64,000 nucleotides of DNA from Methylumidiphilus sp963753955. GTDB lineage: Bacteria; Pseudomonadota; Gammaproteobacteria; Methylococcales; Methylococcaceae. Positions 33,215 through 41,155 of this stretch are shown here, piece by piece. The stretch's first letter is position 1, and each line of letters opens with the position of its first letter. Position numbers and translations under genes: made by a program. The stretch lies in the NCBI GenBank assembly GCA_963753955.1, contig CAVWEM010000022.1, positions 62,001 through 126,000 on the forward strand. Direction: 5' to 3'. Under the pieces are notes generated by a model. The model was not told the origin of the DNA. It was given only the letters and a program-made list of their open reading frames with translations, and did not search any database.

Positions 33215-34542
33215 GGCGGGTTCTCCTGATTATCGAGGGCTGACCGCACATCAATCTTGCCGGTGACGGCGGCGGAAATCAGCGCGGTGCGGCGTTCTTG
33301 CAGCAGGGTGATGGCGGTTTGGGCTTCGGCGGTTAGGTCGTCGAGTTTGGTGGTTTGGTTTTGGAGAAAAGATGTGATTTTTTCTTGTTCATCGAGCGGC
33401 GGCAGCAAGAAAACAAGTTCATTCATCGCTCCCAGAGAAAGCGCGGGTTGAGCACTGCCGTTTACAAGAAGGTCAATTTCTCCGTTTGCTTTCAAGTTAA
33501 ATAGCTGCCAATAGGCCCAAAGGGTTTGGCAAACTGCATTTTCAACCGTTAATTTCATTGAGTTCCCTGAAACTACTGCTGGTTTATCAATTTCAGGGAG
33601 TATTGTGGCTTTCCCAAATTGAGCACCAATTTTGGCAATTATGATGTCTCCGTCTTTTGTTTCACTACGTCGAATTGTCTCGAAATGCTCACTGGCAATT
33701 GTTTTTAGCTCCGAAGGTTCTAGTCGTCCTTGTGTGGCGAAATTACTTTCTATGACATAAACATTTCCATCATCAATAAAATGCTCTGATTTAAGGTTGC
33801 TTCCAAAGGGGCCATCAACAAATGAATTTGGTGACAGGGCTTTAATGTGTTTGAGTCGCTTAATAGCCCAATGCTCCGGCACTTCGCCTAGCCATTCGAT
33901 GCCGGAATCCTTCATCGGTGCGTCGGGGTTCAGGCCTTTGGTGACAGCGTGGGAGATGACCGCCTGCCGCTTTTCTTTCAACAGTTCGATGAGCCGTTGC
34001 TGTTCGGCAATCAGCGCGTCAATCTTGGCGGTTTCACGGTCAAGGAAGGCGGCGATGGTTTGCTGTTCTGGAATGGGTGGCGCTGCCAAAACCATGCCGC
34101 CCATAAAATCCCAACTAGCGCGAGGCATTTTTGCGCCAAAAGTAGAGCCGTCAACAATGGCGATAAATTCACGGTTCAATATTTGATACTGGGCGTACCT
34201 GCCAACAGTGTTTTTTGTCGGGCGCATAACATGAAAATCGCCAACAGCTTCGCCGGAAGTTTCTGCTAAATATACTTTTGCAAGGTATGGCCGCAGTTTT
34301 CCAAACAAAATATCGCCTTGCTCAAAAGCTACACCTTCTCCTTCAAATGTGGTTTCGGTCTGAATAAAACGTCCAGACCAGCTTTCGATATTTTCCAAAG
34401 CAACCGCATTTTCACGCCGATCAGTTTTTTCGGTTAATAGTCGAAGAATATGCTTGAGCCGTTTCACATCCCAATGCTCCGGCACCTCGCCCGGCCATTC
34501 CACCCCGCTGTCTTTATATTCCGAATATCGCGGGAAACTCAT
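33205..34542 (-). CDS. hsdS: Type I restriction specificity subunit
   Basis: HsdS selects the DNA sequence recognised by the type I complex. The 445-residue protein has two target-recognition halves, each opened by the same motif: SGVEWPGEVPEHWDVKRLKH at the N-terminus and SGIEWLGEVPEHWAIKRLKH in the middle, with coiled spacers rich in K/E/L (IPEQQTIAAFLDRETAKIDAL) after each. This is a normal length and the frame is open. Its ATG (34542) overlaps the stop of the adjacent tandem repeat peptide, and three extra copies of its 5' end lie upstream. Confidence 0.93.
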   Translation of the reverse strand: MSFPRYSEYKDSGVEWPGEVPEHWDVKRLKHILRLLTEKTDRRENAVALENIESWSGRFIQTETTFEGEGVAFEQGDILFGKLRPYLAKVYLAETSGEAVGDFHVMRPTKNTVGRYAQYQILNREFIAIVDGSTFGAKMPRASWDFMGGMVLAAPPIPEQQTIAAFLDRETAKIDALIAEQQRLIELLKEKRQAVISHAVTKGLNPDAPMKDSGIEWLGEVPEHWAIKRLKHIKALSPNSFVDGPFGSNLKSEHFIDDGNVYVIESNFATQGRLEPSELKTIASEHFETIRRSETKDGDIIIAKIGAQFGKATILPEIDKPAVVSGNSMKLTVENAVCQTLWAYWQLFNLKANGEIDLLVNGSAQPALSLGAMNELVFLLPPLDEQEKITSFLQNQTTKLDDLTAEAQTAITLLQERRTALISAAVTGKIDVRSALDNQENPPCL

Positions 34543-35034
34543 AGCCCGAAGCCCCCTCTCCCCCGGCCCCTCCCCCCAGGGGGAGGGGGGCTTAAAAGCG
34601 AACTAAAAGCCCCTCTCCCTTGAAGGGAGAGGGGTTGGGGTGAGGGTGTCTCCCCCAGCCATTCAACCCCGCTGTCTTTATATTCCGAATATCGCGGGAA
34701 ACTCATAGTCCGAAGCCCCCTCTCCCCCAGCCCCTCCCCCCAGGGGGAGGGGGGCTTAAAAGCGAACTAAAAGCCCCTCTCCCTTGAAGGGAGAGGGGTT
34801 GGGGTGAGGGTGTCTCCCCCAGCCATTCCACCCCGCTGTCCTTGTATTCCGAATATCGTGGAAAACTCATAGTCCGAAGCCCCTTCTCCCCCAGCCCCTC
34901 CCCCCAGGGGGAGGGGGGATTAAAAGCGAACTAAAAGCCCCTCTACCTTGAAGGGAGAGGGGTTGGGGTGAGGGTGTCTCCCCCAGCCATTCCACCCCGC
35001 TGTCCTTGTAACTTTCATAACGCGGGAAGCTCAT
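34539..35034 (-). repeat. Three 164-bp tandem units copying the hsdS 5' end
   Basis: Start codons at 35034, 34870, 34706 and 34542 are spaced exactly 164 bp. Each unit holds the first 20 codons of hsdS (MSFPRYxxYKDSGVEWLGET or similar) followed by a GC-rich palindromic element, and encodes 55 residues ending GFGL. The stop TGA of each unit overlaps the ATG of the next (ATGA), because 56 codons minus 4 bases equals 164. The final unit couples to real hsdS. The most upstream ATG also overlaps the stop of vapC-like gene 2 (35031-35034). A fifth copy without a start codon is at about 35560-35650. Confidence 0.9.
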
Positions 35035-35267
35035 ACACCCGATGCCTCTGAAAATGGGTTTAACAGCTTCACGCCGCTGCGCTCCACATCCCGCACATTG
35101 CGTGTCACTAAAACCAGATCATGCGCCAGTGCCGTGGCGGCGAGCAGCCCATCAATAATCGGCAACTTGTCAGGCACATTTTGGGAAAACCAGTCACGCA
35201 CACCCGCGTCGGCTCTAGCGCCTTTTCTGATCCCCGACAAGACGTTGGTATCCATCAAGAATCCCAT
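35031..35267 (-). pseudogene. VapC-type PIN toxin with internal deletion
   Basis: The 78-residue product (MGFLMDTNVLSGIRKGARAD, GVRDWFSQ, then KLPIIDGLLAATALAHDLVL and TRNVRDVERSGV) has both ends of a PIN domain: the first aspartate (MDTNVLS) and the C-terminal D and TRN. The middle third, including the second acidic residue and the helices around it, is missing: a full protein would be about 135-140 residues. Still, the frame is open and the start overlaps the antitoxin gene. Its stop overlaps the first hsdS-type ATG at 35034. Confidence 0.65.
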
Positions 35268-35482
35268 TCTTGCACCCTGCCATAGTCCAAAGGACGCGAA
35301 AAATCTTCATCAACACCCAAATCTGGCATTGCAGCCAGCAAGGATTTCCAGCTTTCCCCTGTAGTGGTTTGTGCGGGCTCTTCAACGAGGATCAGCACCC
35401 GCAATGAAACCCCCTCCGGCACTTGGTCGGGAACCCTAATAGTATGCTGGGAAGCCTTTGCTTCAAATTCTATCGCGTGCAT
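35255..35482 (-). CDS. Antitoxin-like gene upstream of the deleted PIN gene
   Basis: The 75-residue protein (MHAIEFEAKASQHTIRVPDQ then VPEGVSLRVLILVEEPA) has the beta-strand start and acidic C-terminal segment (DEDFSRPLDYGRVQEWDS) of VapB-like antitoxins of this type. Its end overlaps the PIN gene by 13 bp, as a coupled pair. Since the toxin is deleted, the antitoxin may be orphaned. Confidence 0.7.
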   Translation of the reverse strand: MHAIEFEAKASQHTIRVPDQVPEGVSLRVLILVEEPAQTTTGESWKSLLAAMPDLGVDEDFSRPLDYGRVQEWDS

Positions 35483-35559
35483 GGTGTTCTCCGGTTTCAG
35501 TTTTGTGGAGCGGACACGACGGTTTGTCCGGCCTGATAAAACTCTGCGCAGGACTTAGG

Positions 35560-35815
35560 CAGCTCCCCCAGCCATTCCACCCCGCTGTCTTTATATTCCG
35601 AGTATCGTGGGAAACTTATAGTCCGTAGCCCCCTCTCCCCCGGCCCCTCCCCCCAGGGGGAGGGGAGCTTAAAGCCCCTCTACCCCGCACTACCCCTTCG
35701 CATTACTCCTCCCCAAGAGGAATGGGGGTTTAAAAATGAGGATGGTTCACCTACCGGCGCGTCGCCGTCTTTAGCCCCTCCCCTTGGGGGGAGGGGTTGG
35801 GGAGAGGGGTTTCTA
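35560..35815. repeat. GC-rich palindromic elements and start-less hsdS 5' copy
   Basis: From about 35560 a copy of the array unit recurs (SGVEWLGE-type sequence, with ATA replacing ATG at 35617-35619) and ends in CCCTCTCCCCCGGCCCCTCC with its complement. A second palindrome (CCCCTCCCCTTGGGG type) lies at 35770-35815 and overlaps the end of the DUF559 gene. These share the sequence of the elements in hsdM and the iron-enzyme gene. Confidence 0.75.
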
Positions 35816-36144
35816 TTTTTCAAACAAACCTCCAATATCCTTTCCAATACACCATTAGTATTTGTCAATATCTCATTGTTCCAGAATCGCAATACTGTGA
35901 ATCCACGCTGCCTAAGCCAATCATCCCTATTTTCATCATAGCCAATTTGTTCAGCATGTTGTCCGCCATCCGCTTCAACAATACACCGTGTTTCAAAACA
36001 AATGAAATCAACAATGTATGGGCCTATTGGCTGCTGTCGTTTGAATTTGAAGCCTTGCAAGCAATGCGCACGAAGGTGAAACCATAACCGTTGCTCGCAT
36101 TCGGTTGCATTCTTGCGTAAATCTCTAGCATATTGAGTATTCAT
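35680..36144 (-). CDS. DUF559 endonuclease-like protein with repeat-derived tail
   Basis: The first 110 residues match the DUF559 (Vsr-like) family: RKNATECEQRLWFHLRAHC, KFKRQQPIGPYIVDFICFE, CIVEADGGQHAEQIGYD and GFTVLRFWNNEIL. The D-x(5-6)-V-E-x-D-G-G-x-H motif suggests a PD-(D/E)XK-like nuclease site. The last 40 residues (NPSPQPLPPRGGAKDG, FLNPHSSWGGVMRRG) come from the palindromic element, not from the family. ATG 36144 (MNTQYARDLRKNA) is chosen over the frame from 36201. It lies between hsdM and hsdS in the same direction. Confidence 0.82.
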   Translation of the reverse strand: MNTQYARDLRKNATECEQRLWFHLRAHCLQGFKFKRQQPIGPYIVDFICFETRCIVEADGGQHAEQIGYDENRDDWLRQRGFTVLRFWNNEILTNTNGVLERILEVCLKNRNPSPQPLPPRGGAKDGDAPVGEPSSFLNPHSSWGGVMRRGSAG

Positions 36145-36197
36145 TTCCCGAATTCGATAAAGCAAAATTTTGAATATACGTTTCGTAAATGTATATC

Positions 36198-36356
36198 TCA
36201 CTTTCTCGGAACTGATACTTGGACATGATGCTGTTCCATGAGAGCCTTAGCCTGCTCTCTTATTTGTTTGGATTGAACCGGCTTGTAACCTTCAATGCGC
36301 ATTGAGGTTTGCACGGCTTTGATGAGCTTCTGATTAAGATTTTCGGTTATCTTCAT
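36198..36356 (-). CDS. Small protein of unknown function in the hsd cluster
   Basis: A 52-residue open frame from ATG 36356 (MKITENLNQKLIKAVQTSMR, GYKPVQSKQIREQAKALMEQ, ending VPRK) lies between hsdM and the DUF559 gene in the same direction. It is charged and helical with no recognisable domain; it resembles small antitoxins or regulators that sit next to toxin or nuclease genes. Codon use is similar to the neighbours. Coding status is likely but unproven. Confidence 0.5.
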   Translation of the reverse strand: MKITENLNQKLIKAVQTSMRIEGYKPVQSKQIREQAKALMEQHHVQVSVPRK

Positions 36357-36528
36357 GGTTTTTTATGAGTATCTGTTGGCACAAAAAAGTAACCCGCCAG
36401 TTTGAGGATATGCTTGCGCACATAGCCTTGGCGGGTTTTGTTGCCAGGAATTATAGGCGGACGATTGCCGTTGGCAAGGAAAATCTTGGCATTTTTGTGG
36501 GTCAATTCTGGGTCGCGTGGCATCACTT

Positions 36529-38343
36529 TCATGCCGACAACCCCGCAATCATCGTCAAAATCCGGTCGGTGCAGCGCTTCAAATCGGCGTCTATCGCGGC
36601 CAGTTCACGGGGTGGCTCGAAGACGTAGAAATGGCGGTTGAAGGGGATTTCATAGCCGACCTTGGTTTTCTCGTGGTCGATCCAGGCATCCGGCGCATGG
36701 GGCAGCACTTCGCGCTTGAAATAGGTTTCGACGTTTTCGGAGAGCGGGACGTTTTCGCTGTCGCGCAGGCTGCTGTCCGGCTGCGGCTTGCCCTTCAGCT
36801 TGCCTTTGCTGCCCAGCACGACTTTGCCGTTTTCGTCGCGCAAAGGACGCTCGACGGTGATGGTGCGGTAGCCAAAGTCGGTGTTTTTGAAGATGCGGGA
36901 TATGGGTTTCTTCCCCCTCTCCCCCGACCCCTCTCCCGCTGGGGGAGAGGGGAGTTTATTTGGCCCCTCTCCTGGGAGCGAGGGGGGGTCGTAGGCTTCG
37001 ACGAACTGGCCGAACAGCCGGGTGATTTCGGCGATATGTTCGTCCGACAGTTCCTTGCGCTTGGAGCCAAGGCTCTTGCGCATTTTCTGCCAGAAGCCAG
37101 AGGCGTCGATCAGTTGCAGCTTGCCCTTGCGGTGTTCCGGCTTGCGGTTGGAGAGTATCCAGACATAGGTGGAAATGCCGGTGTTGTAGAACATGTCCGT
37201 GGGCAAGCCGATGATGGCTTCGACCAGATCGTTTTCCAGCACATAGCGGCGGATTTCACTTTCGCCGGAACCGGCCCCGCCGGTGAACAGGGGGGAGCCG
37301 TTGAGGACGATGCCAAAGCGGCTGCCGCCATCCTTGGCTTGGCGCATTTTCGAGATCAGGTGCAGCAGGAACAGCAATGAGCCGTCCGACACTCGCGGCA
37401 GGCCAGGGCCGAAGCGCCCGCTGTAGCCTTGGCTTTCGTGTTCCTTGCGGATTTCTTTCTCGACCTTTTTCCACTCCACGCCGAAGGGCGGATTGGACAG
37501 CATGTAGTCGAATCGCTTGAACGGGTGACCGTCGTCTGAAAAGGTATTGCCGGATTTGATGTTGGCGACATCCTGCCCTTTGATCAGCATGTCGGCCTTG
37601 CAGATGGCATAGGACTCGTCGTTGAGTTCCTGCCCGAACATGGTCAGGCGGGCTTGCGGGTTATGTTCCTCCAAGTATTCCCCGGCCACCGACAACATGC
37701 CGCCCGTGCCCGCCGTGGGGTCGTAGATGGTGCGCACCACACCGGGCTTCGCCAGCACGTCATCATCCTCGATAAACAACAAATTGACCATCAGCCGGAT
37801 CACTTCACGCGGGGTGAAGTGTTCCCCGGCGGTCTCGTTGGAGATTTCCGCAAACTTGCGGATCAGTTCCTCGAACACCAGCCCCATCTGGCTGTTGCTC
37901 ACTTGGTCGGGGTGCAAATCCACATGGGCGAAGCGCTCGGCCACCTGATACAGCAGCCCGGCCTTGGCGAGGCGGTCGACCTGGGTGTAGAAATCGAAGC
38001 GCTCGAAGATGTCCCGCACCGCCGACGAAAAACCTTGGATATAGCTGAACAGGTTTTCTTTGGTGTGATCCTGGTCGCCCATGAGCTTCTTCATGTCCAG
38101 GGGCGAGACATTGTAGAAGCCTTGTCCGGCCTTGCGCAGCAGGAAGGGGTCGGCATTCAGGCCCAGCTTGAGCTTGTCCCAATGCTCGGCCAGCACGGCT
38201 TCCTTGGTGGATTCCAGCACACAGTCCAGCCGACGCAGGACGGTGAAGGGCAGGATGACCTTGCCGTATTCAGATTGCTTGTAGTCGCCCCGGAGCAGGT
38301 CGGCGACCGCCCAGATGAACGCGGAAAGAGATTGATGGTTCAT
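36529..38343 (-). CDS. hsdM: Type I restriction-modification M subunit (methyltransferase)
   Basis: HsdM is the N6-adenine methyltransferase subunit. From ATG 38343 (MNHQSLSAFIWAVADLLRGD, after a CCAGGACGC site) the protein is 604 residues. The N-terminal HsdM_N domain is followed by the catalytic domain with the SAM motif DPTAGTGGMLSV and the N6-adenine motif LSNPPFGVEW. It carries an in-frame insertion of a palindromic element (about 36911-36990) translated as PSLPGEGPNKLPSPPAGEGS inside the C-terminal region, apparently tolerated. It is the first gene of the hsd direction; hsdS follows after 2 kb of inserted genes. Confidence 0.93.
   Translation of the reverse strand: MNHQSLSAFIWAVADLLRGDYKQSEYGKVILPFTVLRRLDCVLESTKEAVLAEHWDKLKLGLNADPFLLRKAGQGFYNVSPLDMKKLMGDQDHTKENLFSYIQGFSSAVRDIFERFDFYTQVDRLAKAGLLYQVAERFAHVDLHPDQVSNSQMGLVFEELIRKFAEISNETAGEHFTPREVIRLMVNLLFIEDDDVLAKPGVVRTIYDPTAGTGGMLSVAGEYLEEHNPQARLTMFGQELNDESYAICKADMLIKGQDVANIKSGNTFSDDGHPFKRFDYMLSNPPFGVEWKKVEKEIRKEHESQGYSGRFGPGLPRVSDGSLLFLLHLISKMRQAKDGGSRFGIVLNGSPLFTGGAGSGESEIRRYVLENDLVEAIIGLPTDMFYNTGISTYVWILSNRKPEHRKGKLQLIDASGFWQKMRKSLGSKRKELSDEHIAEITRLFGQFVEAYDPPSLPGEGPNKLPSPPAGEGSGERGKKPISRIFKNTDFGYRTITVERPLRDENGKVVLGSKGKLKGKPQPDSSLRDSENVPLSENVETYFKREVLPHAPDAWIDHEKTKVGYEIPFNRHFYVFEPPRELAAIDADLKRCTDRILTMIAGLSA
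36911..36990. repeat. Palindromic element inserted in frame in hsdM
   Basis: CTCTCCCCCGACCCCTCTCC and CCCCTCTCC...GAGGGGGGG form a GC-rich inverted structure like that in the iron-enzyme gene. Its length keeps the hsdM frame open. It encodes a proline-, glycine- and glutamate-rich segment. Confidence 0.8.
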
Positions 38344-38707
38344 GCGTCCTGGGTTCCTACTTTTTGCTTCCACGGGATTCTTGAGGCACTCCACCCCCCC
38401 ATTCCTTTCGCGCGATATTGAACCGGTGCGAAAGAAGAGTGCGTTCGATACGGATGGTATTTGCGCCAAGCTTTTGTGAACGCCTTTCGCCGCGATAGCG
38501 GGCGATGTCCATGCCCCGCATGGGGACGGGGCTGCGTTTGGCCAACGGATGCTTTTGCAGTCGGGCGATGGGGTTCGGCTCACGATTGCCGAACCTCTTG
38601 CTGCCACGTTTGCGGGATGGATGCCATTTCCCCTCCCCTGTGGACAAAATGCCCACCGCACTGGGTGAAGGAAAAACAGAAAGAATTAGAGATCTAAAGC
38701 ATTGATT
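38344..38707. other. Intergenic region between hsdM and tRNA-Ser
   Basis: No gene I can support lies here. Open frames are present on both strands but without family match or a good ribosome-binding site. It presumably contains the hsdM promoter; I could not find a clear -35/-10 pair. Confidence 0.4.
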
Positions 38708-38800
38708 TGGCGGAGAGGGAGGGATTCGAACCCTCGTGGGGCGGTTAGGCCCCCATCCGATTTCGAGTCGGCGCCGTTATGGCCACTTCGGTACCTCTCC
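38708..38800 (-). tRNA. tRNA-Ser (anticodon CGA)
   Basis: The reverse strand folds as a class II tRNA: acceptor GGAGAGG paired with CCTCTCC, D arm, anticodon loop CTCGAAA with anticodon CGA (reads UCG), a long variable arm (about 16 nt), T arm GGTTCGAATCC and a CCA end encoded at 38708-38710. Confidence 0.96.
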
Positions 38801-38874
38801 AAGTCTGGCCGCGCATTATACACAACATCATCGCCAGACATAAGGGCGCGACGTGGATTCCACGGCGACCCCCG

Positions 38875-39279
38875 TCATTTTTTCGAGCAGATTTCCTCGG
38901 CTTGCCCCGCCTTGATCATCAGCGACATCGGATATTCGTTCTCCTGCACGAATTTCTTCGCCTCCTGCTTGGTGAGATGCTTGGATTCTTCCTTGGCGAT
39001 GCACTCGCAAAGCGTGGCCAGGGCCTCGTCCGCGACATCGAGATTGCCGCCGGTCGGATGTTCTTTCTTCCTTAAGGCCAGTTCCTTCTTGACACACAGG
39101 TCTGCGGATTTACGCTCAAACGCTTGATGATCCAAGTTGTCGGCATATTTGGGCGCGGCGGCGCTCTGGCTCGGGCTAGCCTTGCCAACCGCCTTCTCCG
39201 GCTCGTTTTTTCCACAACCGGAAAGCGTCAAGAAGACCAATACAGTCAGCAGGCAGGATGTGTATTTGTGATTTTTCAT
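38875..39279 (-). CDS. Small lipoprotein of unknown function
   Basis: The 134-residue protein has a lipoprotein signal (SCLLTVLVFLTLSGCGKNEP) so it is probably anchored after cleavage at the cysteine. The mature part has four cysteines (ADLCVKKELALRKKEH, LATLCECIAKEES, AEEICSKK) that may form disulfides in the periplasm. I do not recognise the family. It is monocistronic between tRNA-Ser and the nudix gene. Confidence 0.65.
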   Translation of the reverse strand: MKNHKYTSCLLTVLVFLTLSGCGKNEPEKAVGKASPSQSAAAPKYADNLDHQAFERKSADLCVKKELALRKKEHPTGGNLDVADEALATLCECIAKEESKHLTKQEAKKFVQENEYPMSLMIKAGQAEEICSKK

Positions 39280-39434
39280 GTGCGGCTTGTCCCGATGATT
39301 GATTTTTTGGAATTTCGACCGCGAAAAGTACCTTTATGTGAGCGGGCTTGTCAACCACCGGGAGAAATCCGTTTGCGATAAGCCGCAAATAGCCGGAAAA
39401 TGGGCAGTTGCCCGGATTCGGCTAGGAACGGGCC

Positions 39435-39974
39435 GTGGCCGCACCGACCCACATCAAACAAGCAACCGATACACTTCCCATGCACAAACAAACCAGCGCC
39501 GCCCCCACTCTTCCCCGGCCCCGTGTCACCGTCGCCAGCGTGGTCGAACGGGACGGACGTTTTCTAGTGGTCGAGGAGCGTCCCGAGAGCGGCGGCGGCT
39601 TGGTCATCAACCAGCCGGCAGGCCATGTGGAACATGGCGAAACCCTGATGGAAGCCGTGATGCGCGAGACTTTCGAGGAAACCGCCTGGCGTTTCACCCC
39701 TGAATTCCTCGTCGGCATCTATCTGTGGGCACACCCCAGCGGACGGGTTAGCTATCTGCGCGTGTGTTTCGGTGGAACGGTTGACGGACATCAGCCCGAC
39801 AGCCCGCTGGACGAAGGCATAGCACGGGCAGTCTGGCTGACCCGTGACGAACTGCTGGCCCAGCACGAACGTCTGCGCAGCCCGCTGGTCTTGGGCGTCA
39901 TCGACGACTACCTGACCGGCGAGCGTTATCCGCTGGGTGTCCTCAAATCTTTCCTGGCCCAAGCCGCGCCATGA
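39435..39974 (+). CDS. nudJ: Nudix hydrolase, NudJ-like
   Basis: The product is a nudix phosphohydrolase similar to NudJ (thiamin pyrophosphate and nucleotide phosphatase). The nudix box reads GHVEHGETLMEAVMRETFEE followed by TAW, with the canonical E, RE and EE; the last glycine is alanine. NudJ-type neighbours SVVERDGRFLVVEERPESG and PLDEGIARAVWL support it. GTG at 39435 has AGGA 8 bp upstream; ATG at 39480 (MHKQTSAAPTLP) is an alternative that gives 164 residues. Its stop overlaps the start of mnmA (ATGA), the order found in many gammaproteobacteria. Confidence 0.85.
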   Translation: MAAPTHIKQATDTLPMHKQTSAAPTLPRPRVTVASVVERDGRFLVVEERPESGGGLVINQPAGHVEHGETLMEAVMRETFEETAWRFTPEFLVGIYLWAHPSGRVSYLRVCFGGTVDGHQPDSPLDEGIARAVWLTRDELLAQHERLRSPLVLGVIDDYLTGERYPLGVLKSFLAQAAP

Positions 39975-41071
39975 GCCAGCATGTCATCGTCGGCCTATCC
40001 GGCGGCGTGGACTCTTCCGTCACGGCCTTGGTGTTGCTGGAGCAGGGCTACGAAGTTTCGGCGCTGTTCATGAAAAACTGGGACGAAGACGACGGCACCG
40101 AGTACTGCACCGCCCGGCGGGATCTGGAAGACGCCCAAAAAGTTTGCGACAAGCTGGGGATTCGCCTGCGCTCGGTCAACTTCGCCGCCGAATACTGGGA
40201 TCATGTGTTCGAGGTTTTTCTGCGAGAATACGCCGCAGGCCACACCCCGAACCCGGACATCCTGTGCAACAAAGAAATCAAGTTCAAAGCCTTCCTGGAC
40301 TATGCGCAAGATCTGGGCGGCGAACTCATCGCCACCGGCCATTACGCCCGCGTCGAGGAGCGTGGAGGGCGTTACCGGATGCTGAAAGGCGTGGATGGCA
40401 ACAAAGACCAGACCTATTTTCTATGCGGCCTCGGCCAGCCGCAATTGTCGCGCACCCTGTTCCCCATCGGCGGCATGGAAAAGTCTGAGGTGCGCAAGAT
40501 CGCCGCCAAGGCCGGTTTCGACAACGCCCGCAAGAAAGACAGCACCGGCATTTGCTTCATCGGCGAACGGCGCTTCAAGGATTTCCTGCAACGCTACCTG
40601 CCTGCCAAACCGGGTGAAATCCAGACGGTGGAAGGCGAGGTCGTTGGCCGGCACGAAGGGCTGATGTATTACACCCTGGGCCAAAGGCGCGGTTTCGGCG
40701 TAGGTGGCGTCAAAGGCGCGGGGCAGGAAGCTTGGTATGTGCTGCAAAAAAACCTGGAGCGAAATGTCTTGGTCGTCGGCCAGAGCCATGACCATCCGCT
40801 GTTGTTTAGCGACGGCTTGGAAGCCGGGACGATGGATTGGTGCGACAATCTGCCATTGGCTGCGCCGATGCGCTGCGCCGCGAAGACCCGCTACCGCCAG
40901 CCGGATCAGGATTGTCTGGTCGAACCCTTGGACAATGGCCGCTGCCGCGTTGTATTCGACCAGCCCCAACGCGCCGTCACACCGGGACAGTCGGTGGTGT
41001 TTTACCGGGGCGAGGAATGTTTGGGCGGCGGGGTGATTGAGCGGACGAAGGAATCGACAATAACCCTCTAG
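39971..41071 (+). CDS. mnmA: tRNA 2-thiouridylase
   Basis: MnmA activates uridine 34 of tRNA-Lys, Glu and Gln with ATP and inserts sulfur from TusE or an equivalent carrier. The 366-residue protein has the PP-loop ATP motif GLSGGVDSSVTALVLLEQGY, the catalytic first cysteine in NPDILCNKEIKF and the second in STGICFIGE, about 95 residues apart as usual. The C-terminal domain follows. It is co-transcribed with the nudix gene by a 4-bp overlap. Confidence 0.96.
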   Translation: MSQHVIVGLSGGVDSSVTALVLLEQGYEVSALFMKNWDEDDGTEYCTARRDLEDAQKVCDKLGIRLRSVNFAAEYWDHVFEVFLREYAAGHTPNPDILCNKEIKFKAFLDYAQDLGGELIATGHYARVEERGGRYRMLKGVDGNKDQTYFLCGLGQPQLSRTLFPIGGMEKSEVRKIAAKAGFDNARKKDSTGICFIGERRFKDFLQRYLPAKPGEIQTVEGEVVGRHEGLMYYTLGQRRGFGVGGVKGAGQEAWYVLQKNLERNVLVVGQSHDHPLLFSDGLEAGTMDWCDNLPLAAPMRCAAKTRYRQPDQDCLVEPLDNGRCRVVFDQPQRAVTPGQSVVFYRGEECLGGGVIERTKESTITL

Positions 41072-41080
41072 GAGGCAGCA

Positions 41081-41131
41081 ATGGGCCAGCCAGAAATTAC
41101 CACAAAGTATCCGATGCTGGACTTTAATTGA
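41081..41131 (+). CDS. Tiny ORF with a perfect ribosome-binding site
   Basis: A 16-codon frame (MGQPEITTKYPMLDFN) starts 5 bp after a consensus AGGAGG at 41070-41075, immediately after mnmA. It matches nothing I know and may be a relic or chance. The strong site is the only reason for listing it. Confidence 0.2.
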   Translation: MGQPEITTKYPMLDFN

Positions 41132-41155
41132 CCACCCTAAAATTGAAGGCAATCC

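Noticed and set aside
34543..35034. The 164-bp repeats as a CRISPR array
   Set aside because: Units are long, contiguous and identical throughout with no spacers, and each contains hsdS coding sequence.
38357..38656. A 99-codon reverse frame between hsdM and tRNA-Ser
   Set aside because: Highly basic composition, no known domain and no good ribosome-binding site; I treat the region as intergenic.
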